Source: Rallus limicola (Eukaryota; Chordata; Aves; Gruiformes; Rallidae). Taken from it: a DNA stretch of 64,000 bases. Below are positions 1-12,900 of this stretch, piece after piece. Where the stretch lies: contig JAKCOZ010000005.1 in assembly GCA_022605955.1 (NCBI GenBank), positions 54,437,762 to 54,501,761 of the forward strand, read 5' to 3'. A program made the translations under genes and the position numbers. Position 1 is the stretch's first letter; the number at the start of each line of letters is the position of its first letter. A model generated the notes under the pieces. The model saw only the letters and a list, made by a program, of their open reading frames with translations, searched no databases and was not told the origin of the DNA.

Positions 1-621
1 TGCTTCTCCTGCCTCATCTGTTCAAACCGATTAACTGAGAGGAGGTTTCTCAAACACGAGCAATCTGATGGAGGAGCCAGAAACAAGCCGAGTTTTAACT
101 GGGTGTTGCTAAATTCATACATTAGAGAGAAATTAAAGACTCATTGCTATAGATGTAGCAGGTGCACATCATGGAAAGTAAATACCAACTAAGACAAGTA
201 AGGAAATGAATCTTTTCCTACCTTCTGCCCTCCTCTCATGCAAACATTTCAGGTTCCTTCCACCTTTCAGCTACGTGCTAATACAAAAATAATGAATCTG
301 ACAGAAGTCTGACAGTTCTTTATATCAGTTGCAGGGGCAAAGCCTGAATTCTCTTACAGCTGCCTTCTTTTTAACAGTTCTAAGAGTGTTTGATCCCATC
401 ATCTTAATTGTGCTTATTTTTTAACCTCCTAACTCAGCTTGAAATGACATGTATCATTCTGAGAAAAGCTGGAGATTAGGAGGCAAGAGAGCAGCGTGAA
501 GTCTGCCAAGAGGGTGCTTTGATTGCTCTTGCAACCACAATACCTAATCTCTTATTTTAAAAAATAACACACACCCAATTCAGCATAAAAATAATTACTG
601 TATCCTCAACAGTATAAATCA

Positions 622-778
622 AGAATGTGTGAGGTTGGAAGGGACCTTTAAAGTCCATCTAGTCCAACCCCCTGCAGTAAGCAGGGACATCTTCACTGTA
701 TCAGGTTGCTCAGAGCCCCATTAAGCCTGGCCTTGAAGGTCTCCAGGGATGGGGTCTCCACCACCTCTCTGGACAATC
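622..778 (-). mobile_element. CR1 retrotransposon 3' fragment
   Basis: Reads GAGGTTGGAAGGGACC, then CAGTAAGCAGGGACATCT, then a GGGTCTCCACCACCTCTCTGG block on the plus strand. This is the reverse complement of the CR1 3' region, so the element lies on the minus strand. Truncated. Confidence 0.85.
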
Positions 779-786
779 AGTGACTT

Positions 787-1170
787 ATCACAGAACTGTT
801 AGGGTTGGACAAGACCTCCATGATCATCTACTTCAACCATCCCCCTCTATTACTCACTGAACCATGTCCCTAAGTACCTCATCCAACCTTTCCCTGAACA
901 TCCCGAGAGACAGTGACTCCACAACCTCCCTGGGCAACCCATTCAATGCCCAAACACTCTGAAAAGAAATGTCTCCTAATTTCTAACCTGAACCTCCCCT
1001 GGCACAACTTGCAGCCATTCCCTCTTGTCCTCTTGCTAGTTATCTGTGAGAAGAGGCTGATCCCCAGCTCACCACAACCTCCCTTCAGGTAGCTGGAGAG
1101 AGCAATAGGGTCTCACCTGAGCATGTTCTCCAGACTAAACAGTCCCAGGTCCCTCAGCTGCTCCTTGAAC
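787..1170 (-). mobile_element. CR1 retrotransposon fragment, older subfamily
   Basis: A second CR1-like unit starting TCACAGAACTGTTAGGGTTG and running to the CCCAGGTCCCTCAGCTGCTC block. It is more divergent than its neighbour and belongs to a different CR1 subfamily by its sequence. The two lie head to tail, separated by only about 10 bp, so they may be nested or independent insertions. Confidence 0.8.
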
Positions 1171-2879
1171 TTTCATTCAAGGAATTGAAAGACACATTGG
1201 AATTTATTTTATGGCAACAAAGCAGAAGTGAGAGTAGCTTGAAAGACCTGGTGGGGTTTCTTCCTGGTATCACCTTTAGCACAGCTTAGTCTGGTTTTAA
1301 ATAGTTAACTCTGCTTTCTCATATGGGATTTCTAAACTTCCTAAGAAACTGCTTTCAGCATCTACTGGGTAATCTGGCTAACTGACACGCTGCTTGCCAC
1401 AAAGATAAAGCCAGGAAATCAGTAACGTGCCAGAGGCTTTGCCAGGGGCTTGCCAGAAAGTCATCAACCTGCTCTTACAGACTGAGTTTCCCACCAGAGC
1501 AGGGATGGTGGCTGCTACGGGGGGTGTGGGTTGGTGTCTGTCTGATGACACAGGTGGAACGAGGAAGTAAGGAAGCAAGTTCTTCATATCCATGAGCAAC
1601 CATCTATGGGAATGGGCTTCCGTGCTTCGTGGGACCTTCAGTCTTCCAGGTGATATTTTAATCATTTCTAAGAGCCAGGGAGAAGCCAGCAGTGTACACA
1701 GAAGTATGGACAGTTCAGAGCTCAGCCATCACCTGTGTGTTTATGTGCCTGTTTAAGATCCCACACTGCTTGCAGACAGAGGTTAGAGATCTGCATTAGA
1801 CAGAAAGAATCCTGTCATTTCACTGAACTTCAAATTTAGCCCCACAAATACTAAATATGGAAGATGATCTGAGAAAATGTGACCCGTGTTATTTCCATTT
1901 AAATGAGTATTGCTTTTTATTCATAGCTATTATAAGATTAACAGTAAAAGTTAGCTCTGAAAAAAGTCTGTACAACAATTTATGGAGATTAATTTTCCTA
2001 TTTATGTAAGTCCAGACATTTACAAGAACAATCACTTAAATAAAAATAGAATATAAAGCCTATGTTTAAAACATGGCCTTTATTAATGCTGTCTAGTGAG
2101 CTCCATCTTTATCTTACATTGAAATAGTTCTGCTTTGCTTAAGAAAAGACAGAAAAAGTGCATTTACAAGAGTACTTTTTCTTTAATTTTCTGCGAAAAT
2201 GGAAGGAATTGGAATCACAAGTTGACAAATGTTGTAAAATGAAATTTCAAGAAACATCCATTTTAGTAATGCTACGCCATCACTAGTGTTTTGTTCTGAC
2301 TTTCTGCCGTGTGAACCAGAATATCCTGATATACAGTCTAGAGCATCTATGTTATTACTCTACAGCATATTAAACACAGAAAAGAGGGTTAGGAACCCCT
2401 TTCAATGTACAAACATGAATAAAAAAATTGATAAAAAAATCACTTTTATACATAATGTATATGCAAACTGTTTTAAATACATGGGTTTGGAAGAGTTATT
2501 TACAAACTGTATCTGCCTGTGGGACAATCCACAGGCAAAGCATACACAGTTGCTTTAACTTTATTGTTGCATCTCAACTTTGGGAGATATAAATTCATTC
2601 GGCAGTATAGCAAACGTAACAACTTGTGACAAATTATCTTAAGGGCAACCCAATAAATTTTGTTCCTCAAAACAAGGTAAGTACTAGGACTGCCAAAGTT
2701 TCCAAACAAAGTTAAGTCATAGTTTAATCCAGATGCCCACTTACAGATGTGTCTTGTGAAGGATACACAGACAGACCCATCAGAAATACAGGCACGGCTG
2801 CTGGATCAAACCTCTCTAAGAGCCATAACTGGTGAGGATGTTTTCTCCAAAGAGTGAACTAACCTAGGATTTGCTTGCT

Positions 2880-3854
2880 TTCTTTTTTTTTTTCCAATTT
2901 TATTAATATTTTAAAAAATACATAAAAATACAACATCCAATGTCTGAATAAATATATTTAACAAGTTGCAAGATACCTTATTTTACACAAAAATTTCAGC
3001 TTTAGAAATCTTGTTAAATAACTTCACTGTTGTTATATATTTCATTTTTCGTCTTTTTTTGTAACAAAATAAAAACTCTGAAATTACATAGAAAAAAGAC
3101 AAAATATTTTTGTCAAGGGATAAGATAGTCCACTGAAAACCTATTCACAATTCCACTGTAAACATTAATAAACATTAAAATATTTGCATAACTGTGTGCT
3201 CAAAAATCCTATAAAAAGTGGAAGACTTATCACAACTGTAGTTTTCAGTCAACTACACTTCCATTCACAATTTATTTTGTCCCATTTACACCTTTAAAAC
3301 TGGGCACATTGCTGAACATGTACTTTGGCAGTTCTGTATAGCAAGTGCTTCCACAAAGAGGAACTACTCACCAAGGGTTAACTTAGAGCTCGGTGAAAGT
3401 GCAGCAGTTACTCAGTTCTTCTGGATAATACTCTGGTGTCTGCTCGGTGCACTTGCTTTTCTAAGATCTCCCTAGAACACCTGAATGCTTCATTGGACAT
3501 AACTTTTGAAATTTGATAAGTGCCCTTTTTCTCTGCATTAAAAACAAAAACAAAACAAAAAAAATCCAAAACAAAACCAGAACCCAAAACAAATAAAACA
3601 ATGAAACCAAAACAAACACAATGACAAGCATGTCACATTGTGCCTACAAACCTTCAGTTACCAATGAGCTTAATTTCTCTGAACAGTAAATTAAACAGAA
3701 GAGGAGGGTAGGAGGGAAGAACAGGTACAGTCCAGCAGTGGAAGTGTGTACAGAATATACTTGGCAATGTCAAACCAGTTGAGTGCTTTCTGTGGTTGGA
3801 TTTCAGGATTTATGTCCATGGCAGCAAGTTGCTGGCAAGGCAGAGAAATGTGTA
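2880..3854 (-). other. ARID4A: ARID4A 3' UTR (proximal form, end estimated)
   Basis: AT-rich sequence after the stop. AATAAA on the minus strand at 2904-2899 is the best-placed signal for a UTR of about 1 kb, and a genomic A-run follows immediately. An earlier AATAAA lies at 3276-3271. More distal signals at 2565-2560, 2084-2079 and 2021-1916-type positions (the last at 1921-1916) could extend it by another kilobase. Confidence 0.6.
2899..2904 (-). terminator. Polyadenylation signal AATAAA, probable ARID4A 3' end
   Basis: Exact AATAAA on the minus strand, 951 nt past the stop codon. Cleavage would fall about 15-25 nt to the left. One of several candidates, so use is inferred. Confidence 0.5.
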
Positions 3855-3958
3855 TCACCTGCATTCTACAGCAAGCACGTTTTGTGGAGGAGAAGATGAT
3901 GATGGACTCATTCCAGTGTCTGATGAAGCAGATGACATGGATGCTCCTGTGTGTGACA
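3855..3958 (-). CDS. ARID4A: ARID4A exon 24, coding part (residues 1224-1257, stop)
   Basis: 104 coding nt. Serine-rich [20 protein letters not shown] then [11 protein letters not shown] and TGA at 3857-3855. Acceptor TGTATGTTCAG at 3959. The C-terminal residues match the human end as I recall it. Confidence 0.96.
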
Positions 3959-6900
3959 CTGAACATACAGAACAACAAGAGATCAGCATCAGAGTATCAA
4001 AGCACACATCAGAATGAAGCCTTCCTTTGTTACTAGAGTGTTTAAAAGATCTCAGAGCAGCAGCACAGTCACAGAAGATTGGTAAGGACTTCTGGTCAAT
4101 TGCTTTGACTGCTACATCACACCAGCTGGATGGGTAACCTTACCTCTTCTGCATCACAGACTAATTGAAAAGGTAAATTGTGTGAATCATTATGCTGACT
4201 GAAAACTCAGACTGAGCTTGCACTGAACTTCTAGTTTCTAATCCACAGTTCTAAAACAGTGTTTTTCTTAAGGTCAAGTTCTGAAAAGCTACAAATCAGC
4301 TTTCAAAATATACACATATGAACAGGATAAATCAATGATAACGTGCTCCCCCCAGCAAATACTGTCAGTTACACTCAAATTGCTTTAAGTTACAGAGTTT
4401 CAAACAAATTAGCTACTCATAGGAAGCATAAAGCAAATCTGAAAGTTACCTTCTCTGTCTTTCTTTTTCAATCGTTTCCTTCTCCTGTCTATGGTTGCTA
4501 CTTCTGATTTCAGGGACATGTAGTATTTTCTTATTTCCTGGAGTTTCTCTTGTAAGAAGGAGATCCTTTCAGTGCTGCTCATATTGTCCAGCTCATCTGA
4601 AAAGTGGGAAGAAAAAATAAAATAGCTTCATTGAGGAGATTTTAAACAAATGAATGCAATTCCTAAAGAGTATACAAGATGCAGGGTGAGAGGTAACATG
4701 CTTCCCACAGCTACCCTGTAAGAGCCCTACACCTCATTTTGAAGCTCAAAATTGAGCAGTTTTCATTCCAAACAAATTTTCTCGTAAATTCCCTCCAACT
4801 GAGTCACAAAAACAATTCTTACTGAGCTGAAAACTCCATTTGTAGACTCTAGGTGAAGCATTCTGGTGGTGGTGGTGTTTCTCTTTGTGTTTATCCTTCT
4901 CTCCATCTTTGATGTGAGGTGAAATCACTCGTGCAGGCGATCGAGAAATCTTCTGGGGTTTGGATGCATTTATGTGTTTTACAGGAGTACATTTACTTGA
5001 ACTGTCCAGGACAGGAAGGTCTTCACTGTCACTACTTTGTCCTGCAGTAAGAGAAATGTATTTCAACTTCATGCTCAGTTTGTCTGAATATCACATGCCA
5101 GATAATTCAGGTTTTAGTTTGTTATTTAAAAGTTACAACTGCTGCTACAGGGCCTAAATATAGCACCTCATTAAACATAACCATCATAGAAACCAAGCTC
5201 CAGAAACACAAAAATCCAGACTTCTGTAGCAAAAAATATAGTCACACACTTGAGAGAAAAACATCTAAGAGTCCTTTGGCTGAAAAGCTGTTCTTTAGCA
5301 TCAGACATTTTTTCCATATTTTATAAATGCACTTTCTCCCCACCAAGAAACATCCAGTGTAAAACTTTCAAGGAGATGTTCCTCTTCAGAACAAACTCCT
5401 CTCCACTGAATTCATAACCAACCCAGTATATAAAAATCAGCATAATGGAAAATATTTAGGAGCTGCTAATATACAAGTTTTTCCTAACAAAAGTAACTAA
5501 AAATAGCCAAGAGACTTTCTGCTACCATGCAGCTGGAGAGTTCTCTCCAGTTGACAGCCACTAATGATGATGAATATTAATGAAAAGCCCTGACAAGGAA
5601 GTCCCATCCAGTTGAATTAATGACTAAGAGGTGAGAACAATGGGCCTGTAGATGTGTTCACAGGGCAGTGTAATATTCCCCCCACCCCCAGGAATGTACC
5701 TGTTCCATTCTTTTCATTTTTGGCTGCAGCACTTGTTCGCTTTGGAGTACGCTTCTGTTTCTTTGCCAGTGTTCCAGTATTGCTATCACTGGGTCTTTTC
5801 TGACCTAAATGAGAAGAAGAAAAATAGAAGACAAGACACCTCAAATATTTTTGCTAGTTACAAGTTCATTTTATAAGCAATGAAGACATTTAAATCAGAA
5901 GACAAAACCAAACCAGCTATTATTAGTGAAGTCACATCAGACTTGAGATAGCTTCAGAAACCGCTACAGCAGGGAATGACTTGATAGAATCATAGAATGG
6001 CATGAGTTGGAAGGGGCCCCAAGGATCATGGAGCTCCAACCCCCTGTCACAGGCAGGGCCACCAACCTCAGGCATGGAGCTACACAAGGTTGCCCAGGGC
6101 CCCAGCCAACCTGGCCTTCAACACCCCCAGGGATGGGGCACCCACCCCCTCTCTGGGCAGCCTGTTCCAGCCCCTCACCACTCTCTCTGTAAAGAACTTC
6201 CCCCTAATATCTCATCTAAACCTTCCTTCCTTTAGTTTCAATCCATACACCCTTGTCCTGCCATTGTCTATCCATTTAAAAAGTTGATTCCCCTCCTGTT
6301 TCTCTGCTCCCTTCAGGGACTGGGAGGCTGCAATGAGGTCCCCCCAGCAGCCTTCTCTTGTCCAGGCTGAACAAGCCCACCTCCCACAGCCTCTCCTCAT
6401 AGGGCAGGTGCTCCAGCCCTCTAATCATCTTTGTGGCCTCCTCTGAACCCTCTCCAACAGTTCGACATCTTTCTTGTATTGAGGGCCCCAGCTCTGGACA
6501 CAGGACTCTCGGTGGGGCCTCATGAGGTCAGAGTAGAGAGGGACAATCCCTTCCCTGTGCCTGCTGGACACCCCTCTTCTGATGGAGCCCAGGATACCAC
6601 TGGCCTTCCGAGCTGCAAGAGCCACTGCTGGCTCATGTTAAGTTTCTCATCTACCAGAATCCCCAGGTTCTTCTCAGCAGGGCTGCTCTAAAGGAGCTCT
6701 TCTCCCAGGCTGTATCTATGTCTGGGACAGATACAGAGGAAGCGCTCACCTTTCTCTCCAATGTCTCTCTCTTGGGCAGGTATACTACAATTGCTTGATG
6801 TAGTGCTGGCTTCAAATCCATTAGCAGACTCACTTTCACAGAGACCTTCTTGAGACTCTTCTGCCACGCTGTCCACCTCGATAGTCATGTCGCTCTCGCT

Positions 6901-9900
6901 CTTGATACTGCGCGATTCATCCTGGCTGAAAGTAAGAGGCGAGGCCACTGAGAAGCTCGACTGGACAGCTGGTGGTAAGGCAGATGGGTTTGAATTTGAA
7001 GCACTGGGGTCTGGTTTTTCTGATATTGTGTCTTCACTACTGCTCTTCTCCTTTTCATCCAAGTCATCCAAGTCTACTTCATGGCAAAGCAAAGTTTCAG
7101 GACCGATCTGAGGCATTGAATCGTCCTCATCTTTTAAGGGAACATTCTCATTTTCTTCAGACGGGCGTTTGAAATTCTCACTCCTCAGCTCTTGGCTGTG
7201 CTGAACAGATTCTGCTACCAGGGATGGCATTTCCTCATTTTCAGTTCTGAGGGACTCTTCAGCATTCGGCCCTCTACATTCCTCTGCTCCAGTACATTCA
7301 TTGGTCCTCTCTTCAGATACAATATTTGGCACTTCCATCTCACTCTCTCGTCGATTCCTTTTCTCAGGTGATGCCTGTTCCAAAGTTTTCCTTTTCAAAA
7401 GCTTCTTATCTTTTGTAGAAGGTTCTGTTTCACTTTCAGTAGTGCTGGGAATCTCCTTACAGTCCACAGAAGACACATCTAATCTTTCAGGTTCTGCAAG
7501 GGATTCATTTGCCACCTCTTCTTGGCTTCCTGGCGAAACCTTTGCATTCTCTAAAGAGGGGTCTTTTGTCTTGCTCCTTCTCCCTTTCCCTTTAGGTGAT
7601 TTTTCAACCTCTCTCTTGATTTCTTCTATTTGCTCTGTTTTATTTCCAAAAACCTGAACAATTTGTTCACTTTCTTCAACTTCCAGTTTCAGTGTTTCTA
7701 ATGGCTGTACTTGAGTCCTGTCATTTTCTTTCAAAGCATGAGGAATCTTTGGGTTTTCTTCATCTACCTTCTCATCATGTAGTTTTTCACTTTTTTCCAG
7801 TTCTGAAGTTTCTGGAGAAAATTCTTCATTCAGATTTTTTTCAGGTGATTCATCTGCTTCACTGTCAGATGAGCCAGAGTCTGCAAAAATGTTAAAAAAA
7901 AAAAAAGGAAACAGCACCTTAAATCATCAGTTTCAGCATTAGTTCTTTTTTCAACCACACAACCCCTTTTTGTCAGTAATCTATAGTATTAACATCTGTT
8001 TTTAACAAAAGTTTCAAACTTAAAAATTCTGTGTTATTGAACACACTTATTACAGTTCTTCTTTTCACTCAGAATTTTTACAGAACTACACTGGTAGTAG
8101 TACTTCTATTACTTCCCAAATAAACCAACAGAAAGAAATTACAGTTGATAGTAGCAGAAATACCTTTACAGATTCTACCTGTGTTCTACCTGGGGATAAT
8201 GCCTCCCCCACCTGCCATTACAAAATCAAACCCCAAGCTTTCTCTCCTCAGTGCACACAGGTGAAACCCAAACCTTTGCACACCATAACAGGGGCGGTTC
8301 ATTGCTGAAGTATTGTATGAATCATGCACCATACACAGAGCAAACACTGATGTCACCAGAAGATTATTCAGGGACCTGTACTAACAGGAGACAGTGATTT
8401 CACTTCAATTCTTCTTCACAGAGGCTTAAAAAATTCCAAATATATTGCTGCAGTTTGTATGTAATTAACAACTTTGCTGGATGATGTAGTACTGAGGTCA
8501 AGGACTTAATTACCACACTTAAGACTACCATTATACCACTAGATTTGGGTCTGTTCAGGATTAGGACTGAAAGGCTTTAGCTACAGAAAATGGAATGACT
8601 TGCAGTCGTTTCCATGTCATTGATCTTCTGTGAGCAAATCGTGCTCCTCAGCAGCTGTCAGCTCAACTACTTCCTCAATAAAATTCACAAGGAGGGGAAA
8701 AAAAGGAAGTAAAAAATAAAAATGAAACCTCTTTTCAAAAAGGTACTGGAAAAACCTCAAAAGTGTACCCAGGACTGAGATCCCTCACGGTTCAACCCGC
8801 TATTGGAATCAAACATTCCTGAACTCTGTGTCATCTGCCTGAGAGATGCTGCTAAAATCCAAAGTGTTACTTTTTGTAGAGTAAACTGTGTGCTGAAACC
8901 GTGTTTTGTGCTACTGCTTGCAAGCTGACTGGCTGAGCGGGACTCTAAAGCTGCTGAGAGCACCTCGTTCGTGGAAGTTGTCATCTAAATGCACCGCATC
9001 ACACTGCTCTTTACATGCACTTCCATGCCAGACCACGAGTGCACCAGATGTACCTTCTGTTCCATTTGGTAATGGTGAGGAATCTGACAAGTTGTTCCGT
9101 GCACCTCTGGCTCCTGATTTACCTTCACTGTTGGGTGGTTTGGATAAACCGCAAGACGTGTTGGACGGAAGAGTGGATTTCAGAGGGGGTCGCCCACGCT
9201 TGGATTTTTGTTTCTCCTCATCCTTCTTCTCATCCTTTTCACTGTCTTCTTTATTCTGAGGGGTGGGGGGGGGGGTGGGGGAAATGAATTAATCAATCTG
9301 CTTCACTGCTGATCATCAAACCTTTTCCCCTTTTGTTTCTATTAAAAAACTACCCCAGACTGAGTAACTTAAAAAGAGTGATAACCATTAAGTATTATAC
9401 TACAAGAAGCTTATTGAAATAACCATTACTTTTGTTTTTTTCTTCTGTTTTCTCTTTGGTCCTCCTTTGTCCACAGGCCAGATAATCCTGTCAGCTTTCA
9501 CCCACTCATCATATCTAAAAGGAAATAACAACACACTGTTACCACTACAGATAAAAAGTTGTTTGTAATACGAGGAATAAAAGGCTGAGCTACAGAAAAT
9601 ATTTATTAAGGAGAAGTAGGAAAGCAGAGCAAATACAAACACAAGCAGCGTCTGGAATCAGAATGATGAGGTGTATTGCCAGCCCATAAAAAGAAAATAA
9701 ATAAATTGTGGGATGGGTGAGCAGAGGTGCAAACTCCCCTGTCTCTTGGTAGTAAAGCATTGGAACTCTGGGGATTGAGTCAGCTATAAAGTTTGTCCAT
9801 GATTTCACACCAGGTCCAAAAGGCAGTTTCCACCACATTGTGCCTCAGCAGCAAAATACACTATGTTTTTTTCCCCTCTCCTTAAAGTAAAACATTTTAC

Positions 9901-12900
9901 ATCATAGCAAGAAACTGAATGAGATTCTGAAAAGCACAAATATGGTACCAGTGCTCCTCAAAAATCTCCTGAGTTGATGAAAAGGTAGAGGGACACACAA
10001 TTATTTGGGGAGTACTGCCCCCCATCCCACACTAGATGTTGCCACACAGATATTTATTTGCTCACTTAGAAATGAATGGATTTGGAACACCTCAAGTTAT
10101 ATATCAGAAATATGCTATTTGAAAAAATGGTCAGTTTTGTGATATTTTTATCTATGTCATCACAATGCTCCTAAGCACAACAACAACAAAAAAGCCATTT
10201 CAACAGCAGCACTGAATCTAAAACATGGCTACCAAGAGAAGCTTATAATTAATTTTTTCTTGTAGTTCTTAGTCACTCAAACCTTTTCCTGCCCCCTCTA
10301 GAGGTTGCAACCATTCCCTATAATCACAGTTAGCATTCAATACAAGAATAAATGTTGTTGCCAAAATGTCAGTTGCTTGATACAGCTCAATTGTAAATGT
10401 CTTCACCGTTGTCAGTGACTCCTCTCTCAAACAAAGGAGCCTGATAGTGCTGACACAAAAAATTACAGGGATACTCCAGTGAGGAGCAAGGATTCCTCAC
10501 TGTAATCCAGATGGAAACTTGGAAACATACAAGTATGTTCTGTGATTTCAGTGAAGCAGTGTCATACCACCAACAAAACCAACACAAACCCAAGTGTAAT
10601 AGTCAGATCCTGTTACTGTGTTGATAATTCAACTTGGAGCCAAGTTGCTGATCATCTTTCTCTTTTTTTTTTTTTTTTTTAACTTAAAGACAAAAAATTC
10701 TTTTTCAAATTATCTTTTAACAAAGAAAGAAATGAAAGGTAATTTGTTATCCTCACCTCACATTCCAACCGTAATAATGAACTAAATATAAAACCTCTCC
10801 ATCATCAATCTCTGTGCTTTTAATACTGGCTTCATAAATTTTTTGAGTCTTTCCACGTCCATATTTTACTTTCACTTTGGTTCCAGTCAGGCAGGGTTCT
10901 GTATCCTCCTCATCCTCTTCACCTTCTGATTCTCCTTTGTTCTCAATTTCCTCCCTGCAGTGAAATGTGTTTAAAATGTCCACTAATTAGTGACAATCAT
11001 GGTTTTAACATTTAACTAGCGTGTCCAAGCTACTACAGAAGGAGGAGGCTGCAGGAAGTTTTTTGTTCCATTTTCTGCACCCAGCACTGTCTCTGCAGCT
11101 AGCTTGGACACAGCTCTTTAAAGCAAAGACAGGAATTAGGAGAGAATAGCAGTAAGCATCAAAAACATCCAGAAAATTTGTATTATAATTTAAATGCAAC
11201 TAGTGTACATCTACCTCAAAGGTTAAAAGTTATTTTTTACATCAGTATTTTAATGATACAGAAGGACAACTAAATTAACTCAGTGTTTGTCTCCTAAATA
11301 AGTCTGGAAGAACTAACATCAGTTTTTAAAACAGACTTAACTTTGACATACTATTAAAAAGTCTTTCTTCTACAGTTTGCTTAATAGGCTACAGTTTCCT
11401 AACGGTGCACGAGTTTGGATCACTACCATAGTGATCCTCTCATGGATACAAACACCATTCCATTGAAAAAAAAAAGAGGATTACAAGAGTGTTTAACCAA
11501 GATTAAGTTTCCACACAGCTCTTACTAGCTGTATCTACCTCTTACTATAGCTACATCTAGTAGCTATACTAGATACTTAAACGTATGTTACAATCTAACT
11601 GGTTTTCACCTTTCTCTCCCTCTTTCAGGGTGAAAGAAGCCTAATGTACAAGTTAAAACTTCAAAATAAAGCCACCCAGAGAGAAAATATTGAGAAAAGA
11701 CTGGGTTTGCTTTGACTGAAACAGACTGGCCAGCCCACAGGAAGGATGAACTGCTGGGTTCTGGCAAACAATTAAAAGGAAAGACAAACACCATCAGCAC
11801 CACTTAAAGTTCTTTGATGCCTTACGTCACCTGACATACCTCTGCAACCTGCTGCACACCCACTCTGTACTCTAAGGCATTTCTGCACTGCAAGGTCACT
11901 GTTTTAGACTGCACAGCAACACTTCCTTTAAAATAATTGCATGGTTTTCCCCCTCCTCAAAGATCTTTAGAAGAAAATGTGAATTACCCCTCTCAGCTTT
12001 CATTCAGTATCAACCTGACCCACACCACTTAGCCACATGGACAAGAAAAATGAGGTAGGAAAGCCAGCTTAAACAGGCAAGACATTACCCTTGACCACAG
12101 CCAAAGTTAGCTAAGAGGTCTGCTCTGGTCATAAATTAGTAACCTGCTCACAACTCATTTGAAGCCAGGACTATAAATCCAATTCCACTTGTCAAACTGT
12201 CTCTGGCTGCTATTCTGCCCCTGCCCTTTCATGTCTCTCCATTACCTCTCCTCAACCTACCTTTATGTTTCATTCAAACTCCCTTGTTCCTCCTCCTCTG
12301 TTTTATTAGCTGATCCCCTTCCTGCCTGTCAGTACGTACCAGTGTGATAAAACATCACCACAACCTTGGCAAGACTTTCAAGAAAATCAAAGTGAAAAAA
12401 CACTGCCTGGCATCTACCAGAAAAAAAATGCTTCCAGAAAGTTCAGCAGAACTCCACTAGCTGGAAATAAAATTCTCCCTTTCCTGTCTGGCTGAGTGCA
12501 TCAGGTTGTCAACTTCCACATTTTAGCTGGTACTATCTCCACCTTTGTGTATACTCCTGCTTGGAGTAGGGCTCACTCATGACACAAACATACTGGTAAG
12601 AAGGTGATGTAAGTTAATGTTTACCTCTCCCTCTGCCTCTCTTCCTCTTCATCTGACTCTTTATCAGAATCCTCCTGCTTTTTAATTTTTTTCTCTTTTT
12701 GCTTTGGTGTGCTTTTTCTCCCTAGTGGAGTTTCATTTTCTTTCTTGTCTGCATTCTCAGGCGTTTCCTCTAGATCTTTGTTTTCTTTGTTACTGTCTTT
12801 TAACTTGTCTTGTGTTTTATCCTCTTCACTGTCTTTTTTAGCAGGGGTTGCATCACGGGCAAGTCTTCTCCGTCCCTACAACGGAAATGAGATGAGTTTA

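Larger units (their letters stand above)
1..2879. other. Region downstream of ARID4A
   Basis: Contains two CR1 fragments (about 622-1170) and AT-rich unique sequence with extra minus-strand AATAAA signals. I see no exon of the gene expected next in mammals (TOMM20L or TIMM9). The reading frames here are short and show no recognisable domain. Confidence 0.5.

Noticed and set aside
1..2879. A following gene such as TOMM20L or TIMM9
   Set aside because: Expected next in mammals, but no exon with recognisable similarity was found in the available 2.9 kb.
5617..5844. Minus-strand frame running from intron 20 through exon 21 into intron 21
   Set aside because: It is just exon 21 with intron read-through on both sides; the splice sites at 5804 and 5700 are clear.
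8757..8984. 75-codon serine-rich minus-strand frame in intron 19
   Set aside because: Tempting as a cassette exon because exon 20 is also serine-rich, but it has no good acceptor and donor pair and no similarity to ARID4A.
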